In this document: positions 6,220 to 7,224 of the stretch, piece by piece | How positions within the stretch are numbered: position 1 is the stretch's first letter | Layout of the letters: every line of letters starts with the position of its first letter | NCBI GenBank assembly: GCA_002746275.1 | Contig: NVWR01000003.1 | Location: forward strand, 263,036-270,259 | DNA length: 7,224 bases | Direction: 5' to 3' | DNA from: Rhodobiaceae bacterium | GTDB lineage: Bacteria > Pseudomonadota > Alphaproteobacteria > Parvibaculales > Parvibaculaceae | Made by a program: the position numbers and the translations under genes | Notes under the pieces: model-generated | Seen by the model: the letters and a program-made list of their open reading frames with translations, nothing else | What the model was told of the DNA's origin: nothing | Database searches by the model: none

Positions 6220-7224
<1,005 letters not shown>

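Overview
The window looks like a chromosomal housekeeping region of an alphaproteobacterium. The main reasons are the alphaproteobacterial style of the ATP synthase beta and epsilon subunits, the order envC - ctpA - divergent polysaccharide deacetylase - rppH (RppH of the IalA/InvA type), and moderately high GC judged by eye. The order or genus cannot be fixed from this sequence. No tRNA, rRNA, CRISPR array, insertion sequence, prophage or attachment site was seen.

Left part, plus strand (1-4784): five genes in one direction with tight spacing. They are the 3' end of a gpmI-type phosphoglycerate mutase, an EnvC-like LytM-domain protein (14-base overlap with gpmI), a CtpA-type S41 carboxy-terminal protease (start codon overlaps the envC stop by one base), a membrane-anchored divergent polysaccharide deacetylase of the YibQ type (after a 132-base gap), and an RppH Nudix hydrolase (29-base gap). 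The core gpmI-envC-yibQ order matches the E. coli gpmM-envC-yibQ cluster, with ctpA inserted. The probable theme is control of cell-wall splitting: EnvC proteins activate murein amidases and CtpA processes periplasmic proteins.

Right part, minus strand (7224 to 4793): the end of an ATP synthase operon (atpD, partial, then atpC), an intrinsic terminator, and then a separate di-iron ferritin-like gene resembling acyl-ACP desaturases. That gene seems to have its own promoter, and a terminator-like hairpin fills its leader. It converges on rppH with only 8 bases between the two stop codons.

No clearly new multi-gene system is visible. The points most worth a second look are: a GpmI carboxyl end that lacks two expected metal-binding residues; three neighbouring proteins (GpmI, EnvC, YibQ) that all look catalytically degenerate while CtpA keeps its full triad; and the hairpin-plus-T-run between a perfect TATAAT box and the start of the ferritin-like gene.
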